From Polyangiaceae bacterium (lineage in GTDB: Bacteria > Myxococcota_A > Polyangia > Polyangiales > Polyangiaceae), in contig JAHBVX010000003.1 of assembly GCA_019637295.1 (NCBI GenBank), forward strand, positions 828,653 to 892,652: a DNA stretch of 64,000 nt, in the 5' to 3' direction. Shown here piece after piece: positions 7,170 through 15,262 of the stretch (position 1 is its first letter; the number at the start of each line of letters is the position of its first letter). A program made the position numbers and the translations under genes. The notes below the pieces were generated by a model that had not been told where the DNA came from, searched no databases, and worked only from the letters and a program-made list of their open reading frames with translations.

Positions 7170-9088
7170 CCGCTCTCGCCCGACGGGTGGTGATCGCCAC
7201 GGCAGGTCACGTGGATCACGGCAAGACCGCGCTGGTGCGCGCGCTGACGGGGACGGACACGGATCGACTCCCGGACGAGAAGCGACGCGGCATCAGCATC
7301 GAGCTCGGCTTCGCGACGTTCGCCGACGAACCGATGAGCTTCATCGACGTGCCGGGGCACAAGCGATTGGTCCACGCCATGATCGCCGGCGTCGGTGGCG
7401 TGGATGGTGTGCTGCTCGTGGTGGCCGCCGACGACGGCGTGATGCCGCAGACTCGCGAGCACCTGCAGGTGTGCCGACTGCTGGGGATCACGCGCTTCGT
7501 GGTGGCGCTGTCCAAGTGTGACCTGGTCGACGACGAGATGCTCGGGATGGCCCGCGCCGACGTGGAGGCGGCGCTGGCGGAAGCAGGGCTCACGGCGCTG
7601 ACGTTGGTTCCCACGTCCGTCGAGACCGGCGCGGGGCTCGCCGAGCTGAAGGCGGCGTTGCTCGGGCTCGGGCGAGACACGCCGGCGCGAGCCGAGAGCG
7701 CCTGCGCGTGGTTGCCCATCGACCGGGTCTTCTCGGTGAAGGGCGCGGGTACCGTCGTCACCGGCACGTTGACCCGCGGCTCGCTGAGGGAAGGACAGGC
7801 CGTCGCCGTCGTGAGTGAGGGCAAGGTCTACGACACGACGTGCCGGCAGCTCCACGTCCACGGCAGCAGGGTCGACGCCGCCAGCGCGCCCTGCCGCGTC
7901 GCCGTCAACCTGGCGCGGGTCGAGCAGAGCGAGGTGGCTCGCGGCGACGCCTTGGCGACGCACGCGCTCGCCTCCACCCGGCTCGACGTCGTGCTCCGGG
8001 GGACGGAGGCGGACTTCGCGCGCATCGAGGACGGCTCGAGCGCGCTGGTCCACGTGGGCACGGCACGACGCACGGTTCGGGTCACTCGCCTCGGCGCTCG
8101 CTCGCTGCACCTGGCGCTCGACGCGGCCCTGCCGGCGATGGGGAAGATCGGCTTCGTGCTGCGCGGGTTTCGGAGCACCTCCGCCCGAGGCGCCGTGCTC
8201 GGCGGCGGCATCGTCGTCGACGCCCAGGCACCCAAGCTGCCGCCGCGGCGAGCGGCACGCGCCTGGGAGCTACGCGCCTCGACGCTCGAGGCCCTGGCGG
8301 ACAACCAAGTCACCGCGGCCCTCTCGGGTCTGCTCGAGCTCGCGCGTCCCAGGCCCCTCGACGCCGAGAGCGTCGAGCGACGCCTGGGGCTCGAACCCGG
8401 CGCCCTCTCCGAGGCGTTGGCGGGCAAGAAGCGCAAAGGGCCAGCCACAACCATCGCGCTGCCGTCCGGACGGGAGTTCACGACCGCCGAGAACGTGGAC
8501 CAGCTCGCGGACGACCTGCTCCGGCGGGTGCAGACCCACCACGAGGCACATCCTCACGAGCCCGGGCTCTCGCTCGAGACCGCGCGGACCGCCCTGGCGC
8601 GACGCTCGGGGCGGGCACTGGCTGACGTGGTGCTCTCGCGGCTAGCGACCGCCGGTCGCATCGTGCTCGAGGAAGGCGTCGTGTGTACGGCTGCCTTCGC
8701 CGAGAGCAGCGGGCCGGTCGTGCGCCAACTCGCCGACGCGGTGGTCGCTCGGCTCGAAACGCTGGGCCTGGAGGGGACGGGCGAGAACGCGCTGGCCAGC
8801 GAGCTCGCACAGCCCGTGGAGCGCGTTCGTGCCGCGCTCGCCCGACTCTCCCGCGAACAGAGAGCCCGGCGGCTGGGCACCCTGTGGTTCGCCGAGAGCG
8901 CCATCGACGCCCTGCGGCGGAGGCTAGAGACCCACTTCGCGAGCGCCGAGTCCATCAGCGTGCCGGATCTCAAGGAGCTGGCTGGCGTCTCGCGCAAGCA
9001 GGCCATCCCCTTGCTCGAGCAGCTCGATCGCGAGGGCACCACCCAGCGCAAGGGCGACTTGCGCGTGCGCGGCCCCGGCCGGCGTTGA
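7166..9088 (+). CDS. selB: Selenocysteine-specific elongation factor SelB
   Basis: The 640-residue protein is a translational GTPase of the SelB branch. It has a P-loop GHVDHGKT at 14-21, the switch II sequence DVPGH at 61-65 and a G4-like SKCD at 116-119. Two beta-barrel domains follow, then a long C-terminal half of winged-helix domains (for example SISVPDLKELAGVSRKQAIP near the end) that bind the SECIS hairpin. EF-Tu is about 394 residues and lacks this half. SelB delivers Sec-tRNA to in-frame UGA codons. GTG 7166 is the first start that leaves the GTPase domain intact. selA is about 8 kb downstream on the other strand. I found no tRNA-Sec or selenoprotein gene in the window. Confidence 0.93.
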   Translation: MTALARRVVIATAGHVDHGKTALVRALTGTDTDRLPDEKRRGISIELGFATFADEPMSFIDVPGHKRLVHAMIAGVGGVDGVLLVVAADDGVMPQTREHLQVCRLLGITRFVVALSKCDLVDDEMLGMARADVEAALAEAGLTALTLVPTSVETGAGLAELKAALLGLGRDTPARAESACAWLPIDRVFSVKGAGTVVTGTLTRGSLREGQAVAVVSEGKVYDTTCRQLHVHGSRVDAASAPCRVAVNLARVEQSEVARGDALATHALASTRLDVVLRGTEADFARIEDGSSALVHVGTARRTVRVTRLGARSLHLALDAALPAMGKIGFVLRGFRSTSARGAVLGGGIVVDAQAPKLPPRRAARAWELRASTLEALADNQVTAALSGLLELARPRPLDAESVERRLGLEPGALSEALAGKKRKGPATTIALPSGREFTTAENVDQLADDLLRRVQTHHEAHPHEPGLSLETARTALARRSGRALADVVLSRLATAGRIVLEEGVVCTAAFAESSGPVVRQLADAVVARLETLGLEGTGENALASELAQPVERVRAALARLSREQRARRLGTLWFAESAIDALRRRLETHFASAESISVPDLKELAGVSRKQAIPLLEQLDREGTTQRKGDLRVRGPGRR

Positions 9089-9116
9089 TCGTTCGACCGC
9101 TCTCGAGCGACGACGG

Positions 9117-10850
9117 TCAGGGCCTCAAGATGTCCTTGCCCCAGGGATGCTCCGTGAGTAGCGCGTCGGCGTCGGTGCGCAGGCGCGGGTCGAGCCGCTC
9201 GCGCGCCGCCTCTCGCAGGGCGGTGGCGAGCATGAGCGCTGAGCTGAAGCGGCGCTCCGGAGCCTTCGCCAGCGCCAGGGCGATGACCCGGTCCACATCC
9301 TCCGTGACCCGGACGAGCTCCGACGGGCGGGCGGGCTGCACGTGCACCACGTTGTACAGCGTCGCGACGCTGTCCGAGGCGGTGAACGCCGGCCGCCCCG
9401 TGAGCGTGCGATACGCGACCACACCCAGCGCGAACACGTCCGCGCGGTGATCGACGTCCCCGGCGCGGGCCTGCTCCGGCGACATGTAGCTGGGCGTCCC
9501 CACAGCCGCGCCCATGGTCAGGTTCTCTGCTCCGTCGAGGATCTTGGACACGCCGAAGTCGAGCACCTTCCACACCCGCCGGTTGCCGCGCTCACTGAGA
9601 AAGAGGTTCTGAGGCTTCAGATCCCGATGCACGATCTTGGCCTGATCCGCGACCGCCAGCGCGTCGGCCACCTGCATCACGAGCTCGACGACCGCGCTCA
9701 TGCCGAGCCGCTTCTTCTCCCGCAGGTGCTGGGCCAGGTCCCGACCCTCGAGCAACTCCATGACCAAGTAGGGCGCCCCCGCCGCGGTCACGCCGTGGTC
9801 GTACAGCTGCACGACGTGCTCGCTCTCGAGCCGCTTGGCCACCTCGACCTCGCGGAAGAATCGCTGCACGTTCTCCTGATCCGCGATCAGGCTGGGGTTC
9901 AGGAACTTCAGCGCCACCGCGCGATCGAGCGCCGTGTCCCACCCGCGGTACACCTCTCCCATGGCACCGCGACCGATCACGTCGGCAATGGTGTACGTCC
10001 CGAGCTGCTGGTCCGTATAGCGGCCGAGCTTGGCGGCGCGTTCGCCCTCCAGCTCCGCTCGCGCTTCGTCCAGCAGCGCGTCGCGCTTCTTGATCTGCCG
10101 CAAGGCGCGCTCCACCCGCTCGAAGGCCATCAGCGTGGCCCGGCGGCTGCTGCGCGCCATCACGAACGTCGCGAAGAACAGCACCTGGCACACGACCGTC
10201 ACCGCCACCATGCCCTCTACGGGGGGATTGGCCAGCGCGAGCACGGACCGGCTCGTGTCCACGACGCCCAAGATCGCGGCCAAGTTGAGCACCAGGTAGC
10301 CGAGCGCGCCCGCCCCGTAGATCAGCCTGCCGCCCAGGCTCGAGTCGCTGAGGCCGAAGAAATAGATACCGATGCACATCGCCACGATGGCGGGCGAGAA
10401 GACGCCCACGTAGTAGACCATGACGAGGATCGTCACCGCGCAGCACACGCCAAACGCGAGAACGGCCGCATGCGCGAAGCGCTCGACCTTTCGAGCGTGC
10501 CACAGCAACACGACGCACGCCGCGCCCGTGATGGCCGTGACCACCGACGCGAGCACGCGGCCGGGGTTGCCCTCGTCCTGCAACCAAATGGCGAACAACC
10601 CCGCGATGGCCGCCGCGAGCACGAGCCGCAGCAGCGCCACAGTGCGCGCCTGCTCTTCGGCTCCCAGGATGTGTGCCGTCGCTGCGCTCACGCTCGTGGG
10701 CGGCCCCACGAAGCTGAGCGCGCTGTCGACTCCGGTTGCGCTGCCGCCTCCCGGGGACGTCGAGGTGCTCTCCGACGGCCCGGTGGCCTGGGCCACGTCG
10801 AGGACCGTGGGCTCCTCGGGGTTTCGTCCGGTCTCGAGCGGGCTCGGCAT
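9117..10850 (-). CDS. Membrane-anchored Ser/Thr protein kinase with N-terminal multi-TM sensor
   Basis: Residues 70-235 contain about six transmembrane helices, followed by a coiled-coil linker (about 240-275) and a C-terminal eukaryotic-type kinase domain (about 285-545). Kinase landmarks are the glycine loop GRGAMGEV (293-300), Lys315 in VALKF, HRDLKPQN (408-415), DFG (431-433) and GTPSYMSPEQ. All catalytic residues are present. Having the membrane module before the kinase is the reverse of the PknB arrangement and suggests that a membrane signal is passed inward through the coiled coil. ATG 10850 is preferred over GTG 10862 because a TAGGCT -10-like hexamer ends directly before that GTG. 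Confidence 0.88.
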   Translation of the reverse strand: MPSPLETGRNPEEPTVLDVAQATGPSESTSTSPGGGSATGVDSALSFVGPPTSVSAATAHILGAEEQARTVALLRLVLAAAIAGLFAIWLQDEGNPGRVLASVVTAITGAACVVLLWHARKVERFAHAAVLAFGVCCAVTILVMVYYVGVFSPAIVAMCIGIYFFGLSDSSLGGRLIYGAGALGYLVLNLAAILGVVDTSRSVLALANPPVEGMVAVTVVCQVLFFATFVMARSSRRATLMAFERVERALRQIKKRDALLDEARAELEGERAAKLGRYTDQQLGTYTIADVIGRGAMGEVYRGWDTALDRAVALKFLNPSLIADQENVQRFFREVEVAKRLESEHVVQLYDHGVTAAGAPYLVMELLEGRDLAQHLREKKRLGMSAVVELVMQVADALAVADQAKIVHRDLKPQNLFLSERGNRRVWKVLDFGVSKILDGAENLTMGAAVGTPSYMSPEQARAGDVDHRADVFALGVVAYRTLTGRPAFTASDSVATLYNVVHVQPARPSELVRVTEDVDRVIALALAKAPERRFSSALMLATALREAARERLDPRLRTDADALLTEHPWGKDILRP

Positions 10851-10961
10851 CGATCCTGTCACAGCCTAGAGGATCCATGGACTCGCGTCGCGCCTGGACT
10901 CATGGGTCGTGAATCCCAGCGCCAGCGCCGCGGGATCGACTACGCTCCGCTGCCAAGCCCC

Positions 10962-13136
10962 ATGTCGCTCGAACGTATCGAGGCCCTTCACCGCCGGCTC
11001 CGCGACGCCATCGATGGCGGCCCGCTCCCGGAGGTCACGCCCTGGCGAGGCTCGGCCGCGCTGGGCCGGGATTTGGTCGAGAGCATGCTCCGCTCCCGAC
11101 ACCTCGATCGCGCCGCCCTCGAGCTGAGGACTCGCGGGCACGGCCACTACACCATCGCCAGCGCCGGACACGAGTCCAACGTCGTACTCGGGCGGCTCAC
11201 GACCCACGCCGACCCGAGCTTGGTCCACTACCGCAGCGCCGCCCTGCAGCTCGAGCGCGCGCGCCAGGTTCCAGAGATCGACGGCGTGCGGGACGTGACC
11301 CTGTCCCTCGTCGCCGCCAAGGAGGAGCCCGCGAGCGGGGGCCGGCACAAGGTGCTCGGCCATCCGGCGCTCGGCATCTTGCCCAGCACCAGCACCATCG
11401 CCAGCCACCTCCCGCGCGCCGTCGGCCTGGCGTTCGGGCTCGAGCGCCGGCGGCGGTTGCTTGGCGTCGGCGCGCCGGACGCGATCGCGCTGGCCAGCTT
11501 CGGCGACGCGAGCTTGAACCACAGCACCCTGCTCGGCGCGCTCAACGCGGCCAGCTGGGTGCTGCACCAGCACCTCACGTTGCCGCTCTTGGTCGTGTGC
11601 GAGGACAACGGCCTGGGGATCAGCGTGCGTTCTCCGGAGGGGTGGGTGCAGACGCGTCTGCGGGCGATGCCTCACCTGGAGTACTTCCACTGCGACGGCT
11701 TCGACCTGACCCAGGCCTGGGAGATGGCTGCGGCGGCGGTGTCCTACGTTCGGACCTCGCGCCGCGCAGCCATCCTGCACCTTGGCTGCGTGCGGCTGCT
11801 CGGTCACGCCGGCAGCGACGTGGACACCAGCTACCGCACCCCAGGCGAGCTCGCCCAGCTCATGACCCGAGATCCGCTGCTTGGCGCCGCGGCGTGCCTG
11901 TTGGCTGGCGGCGCGCTGGAGCCGAGCGAGCTACTCGAGCTCGACGCGCGGGCGCTGGCGCGCGTGCGCGACGAGATGGAGCTGGTGATCACGCGTCCCA
12001 AGCTGGCTTCGCGTGTCGAGGTGATGAGCGCCATCAGCGCGCCCGTCGACGTGGAGCGCGTCTTGTCGCGCGCCGCCGCGCTGGACTCGTCCCCCCAACC
12101 GTCGCCCATGACGCTGGCTCAGGGCATCAACACCGCCCTCGGCGAGGCCCTCGCGGCGTTCCCCGAGGCCCTCGTGTTCGGGGAGGACGTGGCGAAGAAG
12201 GGAGGCGTATACGGCGTGACCAAGGGCCTGCTCGCGCAGGCCGGGCCAGCCCGGGTCTTCAATACGCTGCTCGATGAACAGACCATCCTGGGGCTCGCCC
12301 TCGGCACCGCGACCCTCGGGCTCCTGCCCATCCCCGAGATCCAGTACCTGGCGTACCTGCACAACGCCGAGGATCAGCTCCGGGGCGAGGCCGCCACGTT
12401 CTCGTTCTTCTCCGCCGGCGGTCTGGCCAACCCGATGCTGGTCCGCATCGCGGGTTTGGCCTACCAGAAGGGGTTCGGCGGCCACTTCCACAACGACAAC
12501 AGCGTCGCGGTGCTGCGGGACATCCCCGGGCTCACGGTGATCTGCCCGGCGCGCGGGGACGACGCGCTGGCGCTGTACCGCACGGCGCTCGCGCTGGTCC
12601 GTGAGTCTGGCCGCGTGGTGGTGAGCGTCGAGCCCATCGCCCTGTACCACACGCGTGATCTGTACGAGGACGGCGACGGCCAGTGGGCAGCCCCACCGCC
12701 TCCTGGCGTGGCGGAGCCCTTCGAGCCACGCGTGTATCACTCCGACGCCGCCGACCTCACCATCGCCACCTACGGCAATGGCTTGTGGATGAGCCTGCGC
12801 GCGGCCCGGCGGCTGGAGCGAGAGACCGGCGCCCGCGCGCGGGTGCTCGACCTGCGCTTCCTGTGCCCCTTGCCAGAGGACGCGGTGCTCGGTCACGCCC
12901 GGGAGACGGGCGCGCTCTTGATCGTGGACGAGTGTCGCAGGAGCGGCAGCATCTCGGAGGCGCTCGCCAGCGCCGTGGCCGAGCGCGGGGCCGGGCTGCG
13001 CCTGGGCCGGGTCACGAGCGCCGACAGCTTCATACCCCTGGGCGACGCCGCCAACCTGGTGCTGCTGAGCGAAGACGAGATCTTCGCGGCGGCCCGGGAG
13101 CTGGTGCTGCTCTCGCGTTCGGTCCGCAGGAAGTAA
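10962..13136 (+). CDS. 2-oxoacid dehydrogenase E1, alpha and beta subunits fused
   Basis: The 724-residue protein joins both halves of a branched-chain-type E1. Residues 1 to about 380 match the alpha subunit, including the thiamine-diphosphate motif FGDASLNHS through CEDNGLGIS. From about residue 383 (MTLAQGINTALGEAL, VFGEDVAKKGGVYGVTKGL) it matches the beta subunit through a C-terminal transketolase-like domain. E1 decarboxylates branched-chain 2-oxoacids and transfers the acyl group to lipoyl-E2. No E2 or E3 gene is nearby. ATG 10902 is an in-frame alternative, but the 20 codons it would add lack the strong third-position G/C bias of the rest. The gene is divergent from the kinase and convergent with the Cys-rich gene. 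Confidence 0.88.
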   Translation: MSLERIEALHRRLRDAIDGGPLPEVTPWRGSAALGRDLVESMLRSRHLDRAALELRTRGHGHYTIASAGHESNVVLGRLTTHADPSLVHYRSAALQLERARQVPEIDGVRDVTLSLVAAKEEPASGGRHKVLGHPALGILPSTSTIASHLPRAVGLAFGLERRRRLLGVGAPDAIALASFGDASLNHSTLLGALNAASWVLHQHLTLPLLVVCEDNGLGISVRSPEGWVQTRLRAMPHLEYFHCDGFDLTQAWEMAAAAVSYVRTSRRAAILHLGCVRLLGHAGSDVDTSYRTPGELAQLMTRDPLLGAAACLLAGGALEPSELLELDARALARVRDEMELVITRPKLASRVEVMSAISAPVDVERVLSRAAALDSSPQPSPMTLAQGINTALGEALAAFPEALVFGEDVAKKGGVYGVTKGLLAQAGPARVFNTLLDEQTILGLALGTATLGLLPIPEIQYLAYLHNAEDQLRGEAATFSFFSAGGLANPMLVRIAGLAYQKGFGGHFHNDNSVAVLRDIPGLTVICPARGDDALALYRTALALVRESGRVVVSVEPIALYHTRDLYEDGDGQWAAPPPPGVAEPFEPRVYHSDAADLTIATYGNGLWMSLRAARRLERETGARARVLDLRFLCPLPEDAVLGHARETGALLIVDECRRSGSISEALASAVAERGAGLRLGRVTSADSFIPLGDAANLVLLSEDEIFAAARELVLLSRSVRRK

Positions 13137-13145
13137 CGCGCGGCG

Positions 13146-15224
13146 TCAGCAGCCGCTGCTCGAGCCCTGACAGGTCCCGCCGTTGCAGTTCGGCGGCGAG
13201 CTGCACTTGCAGCCGCACTTGCCGCAGTTGTCAGCGTCGGTGTTCTTGTTCACGCACTGGCCGCCGCAGTAGATCTGCGGGTCGGTGCAGGTGCAGGCGC
13301 TGGCCGCGCAGTGGGCCGTGCCGCCACACACGTTGCCACACCCGCCGCAGTTGTTCTTGTCCGTCGTCGTATCGAAGCAACCCGTGGGCGCTCCCTGCGG
13401 GCACGCAGTACCGCTCGAGCACGAGAGCCCACACGTGCTGCCCGAGCAGGTCGGCGTGCCCGGAGGCGTGCCGGCGGGGCAAGCGTTGCCGCAGCTGCCG
13501 CAGTGCGACGCATTGGTGGCGGTATTGACGCAGGCACCGCCGCACTCGGTGGTGCCGCCGGTGCACACACAATTGCCGCCCACGCAGCTGCGGTTCTGCC
13601 CGGTACACGGCTGGTCGCAGCCCCCGCAGTGCAGGTTGGACGTGCCCGTGTTCCAGCAGCCGGTGGGGCTGCCCGGCGAGCACAGCGTGCCGCTCGAACA
13701 GCTGAAGCTGCAGTTGCCACCGCTGCACACCCGCTGGCCCGTGGAGCCCGAGGCCGGACCGGGGCACGGGTTGCCGCAGCTCCCGCAGTTGTCGACGTTG
13801 TTGCTCAGGTTCAGGCACAGGTTGCCGCACTTGGTGAAGCCTGTATTGCAGTTGAACCCGCACTGGCCGCCGGAGCAGGTCGGCGTGCCGTTCTGGGGCG
13901 TCGGGCAGCCGTTGCTGCAGGCCCCACAGTGCGCGACCGTGTTCTGCACGTTCACGCAGTCCCCGCCGCAGTTGGTGAAGCCACCGTTGCAGGTGAACCC
14001 ACACGCCCCTCCCGAACACGAGGCGGTCGCGTTCGGCTTGGTCGTAGTGCACACGTTGCCGCAGCTGCCGCAGTTGCTGACGTCGCTCGTCAGGTTGAAG
14101 CAGGTGCTCGTGCACAAGGTCTGGGGCGGGCTACAGCTCGACGCGCAGGCGCCGTTGCTGCACACGGACGTTCCGCCCCGGGGGTCTTGGCAAACGTTGT
14201 TGCAGGTGCCGCAGTGGTTCTTGCTGTTCTGCAGGTTGCGCTCGCAGCCGTTGGCGCGGTTGCCATCACAGTCGCCCCAGCCCGTCTGACAGCTGTCGTA
14301 GTCGCAAGCACCGCCCACGCACTTGGCCCCGTTGACGTTCTGCAGCTGGCAGGGGACGTTGCACGCGCCGCAGTGGGCCAGGGTGGTGTGCAGGTTGACT
14401 TCGCAGCCGTTGTCCGCGTTGTTGTCGCAGTTCGCGAAGGGCGGGGTGCACACGATCACGCAGTTACCGTTGTTGCAGCCGGGCACCCCGTTGGTGCTGC
14501 TGCATTTCTTGCCACACTGCCCGCAGTTGTCGGCGTCCGTGGCGGAATTGACCTCGCAGCCGGTCGCGGGCTCCTGATCACAGTCGCGATAGGCGCCGGC
14601 ACACGACGTGATCACGCACTTCGACGCCGCGCAGGCGGAGTTGGCGTTGAGCAGATTGCACTGATTGGTGCAGAAGCCGCAGTTGTTCGGATCGCTCGTG
14701 GTGTCCACCTCGCAGGTGCTCTTGTCCCCGTTACAGTTCGCGGTCCCGCTGGGACAGGTGTCGACCACGCACGTCCCCTCCTCGCAGATCCTGCCGCTGT
14801 TCGTGCAGTTGGTCTGGCACGTCCCGCACTTGTCGGGCGCCCACTGCAGGTTCGATTCGCACCCGTTCTTCGGATCGTCATCGCAGTCCGCGAAGCCCGG
14901 GCTGCACTGGTCGATGGCGCACTTGCCATCCGCCCCGCACTTCGCCGTGGCGTTGGTCAGCGTGCAGGGCTCGCAGGAGCTGGTCGCGCACCCGGTCTCG
15001 GGCGCGCTCGACGCCAGGCACTCGGGCTCGCCCTGGGCATTCGGGCACACCTTGGAGCCGGGGAAGCACTGCGTCCCACCCACGCCCCCGGAGCCCCCGC
15101 TCCCGGACACGCCACCGCCGCCATCTGGATCGACGCTGGCCGTGCCCTCCGTGCTCAAGCCACACGCAGCGAATGGAACGAGCCCAGCGAGACCGAGCAG
15201 GACGGCTCTGATGAAGCGCACCAC
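13146..15224 (-). CDS. Cys-rich repeat lipoprotein A
   Basis: The 692-residue protein has a signal peptide with lipobox FAACG (Cys about 22), a Gly-rich linker, and then an almost continuous array of Cys-rich units. Typical units are NCGxCGxxC, CxxGxC and DCDxxxxNGCExxL, so about one residue in seven is Cys. Such proteins abound in Polyangiales and are often mis-annotated 'tryptophan synthase alpha chain'; nothing here resembles that enzyme. It should be a disulfide-braced, surface-exposed rod; the DCDxDxxNGCE units could bind Ca. It is a paralogue of the next gene upstream, with near-identical order of units over roughly the first 480 residues and a different C-terminus. The function is unknown. 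Confidence 0.85.
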   Translation of the reverse strand: MVRFIRAVLLGLAGLVPFAACGLSTEGTASVDPDGGGGVSGSGGSGGVGGTQCFPGSKVCPNAQGEPECLASSAPETGCATSSCEPCTLTNATAKCGADGKCAIDQCSPGFADCDDDPKNGCESNLQWAPDKCGTCQTNCTNSGRICEEGTCVVDTCPSGTANCNGDKSTCEVDTTSDPNNCGFCTNQCNLLNANSACAASKCVITSCAGAYRDCDQEPATGCEVNSATDADNCGQCGKKCSSTNGVPGCNNGNCVIVCTPPFANCDNNADNGCEVNLHTTLAHCGACNVPCQLQNVNGAKCVGGACDYDSCQTGWGDCDGNRANGCERNLQNSKNHCGTCNNVCQDPRGGTSVCSNGACASSCSPPQTLCTSTCFNLTSDVSNCGSCGNVCTTTKPNATASCSGGACGFTCNGGFTNCGGDCVNVQNTVAHCGACSNGCPTPQNGTPTCSGGQCGFNCNTGFTKCGNLCLNLSNNVDNCGSCGNPCPGPASGSTGQRVCSGGNCSFSCSSGTLCSPGSPTGCWNTGTSNLHCGGCDQPCTGQNRSCVGGNCVCTGGTTECGGACVNTATNASHCGSCGNACPAGTPPGTPTCSGSTCGLSCSSGTACPQGAPTGCFDTTTDKNNCGGCGNVCGGTAHCAASACTCTDPQIYCGGQCVNKNTDADNCGKCGCKCSSPPNCNGGTCQGSSSGC

Positions 15225-15230
15225 AGCTGC

Positions 15231-15236
15231 AGTCTA
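15231..15236 (-). promoter_or_regulatory. -10 hexamer of Cys-rich gene A, leaderless geometry
   Basis: TAGACT on the minus strand is followed by six bases and GTG 15224. No Shine-Dalgarno sequence fits between them. Confidence 0.5.
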
Positions 15237-15262
15237 ACCCGGCCGGGGCGCCCAGGCGACCG

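Noticed and set aside
9342..10961. A long upstream extension of the E1 reading frame.
   Set aside because: It runs antisense through the kinase gene, whose catalytic motifs are complete. The extension is rich in His/Arg/Gln as antisense frames of such DNA usually are.
10902..10961. ATG 10902 as the E1 start.
   Set aside because: The 20 added codons have weaker third-position G/C bias and no ribosome site; kept only as an alternative.
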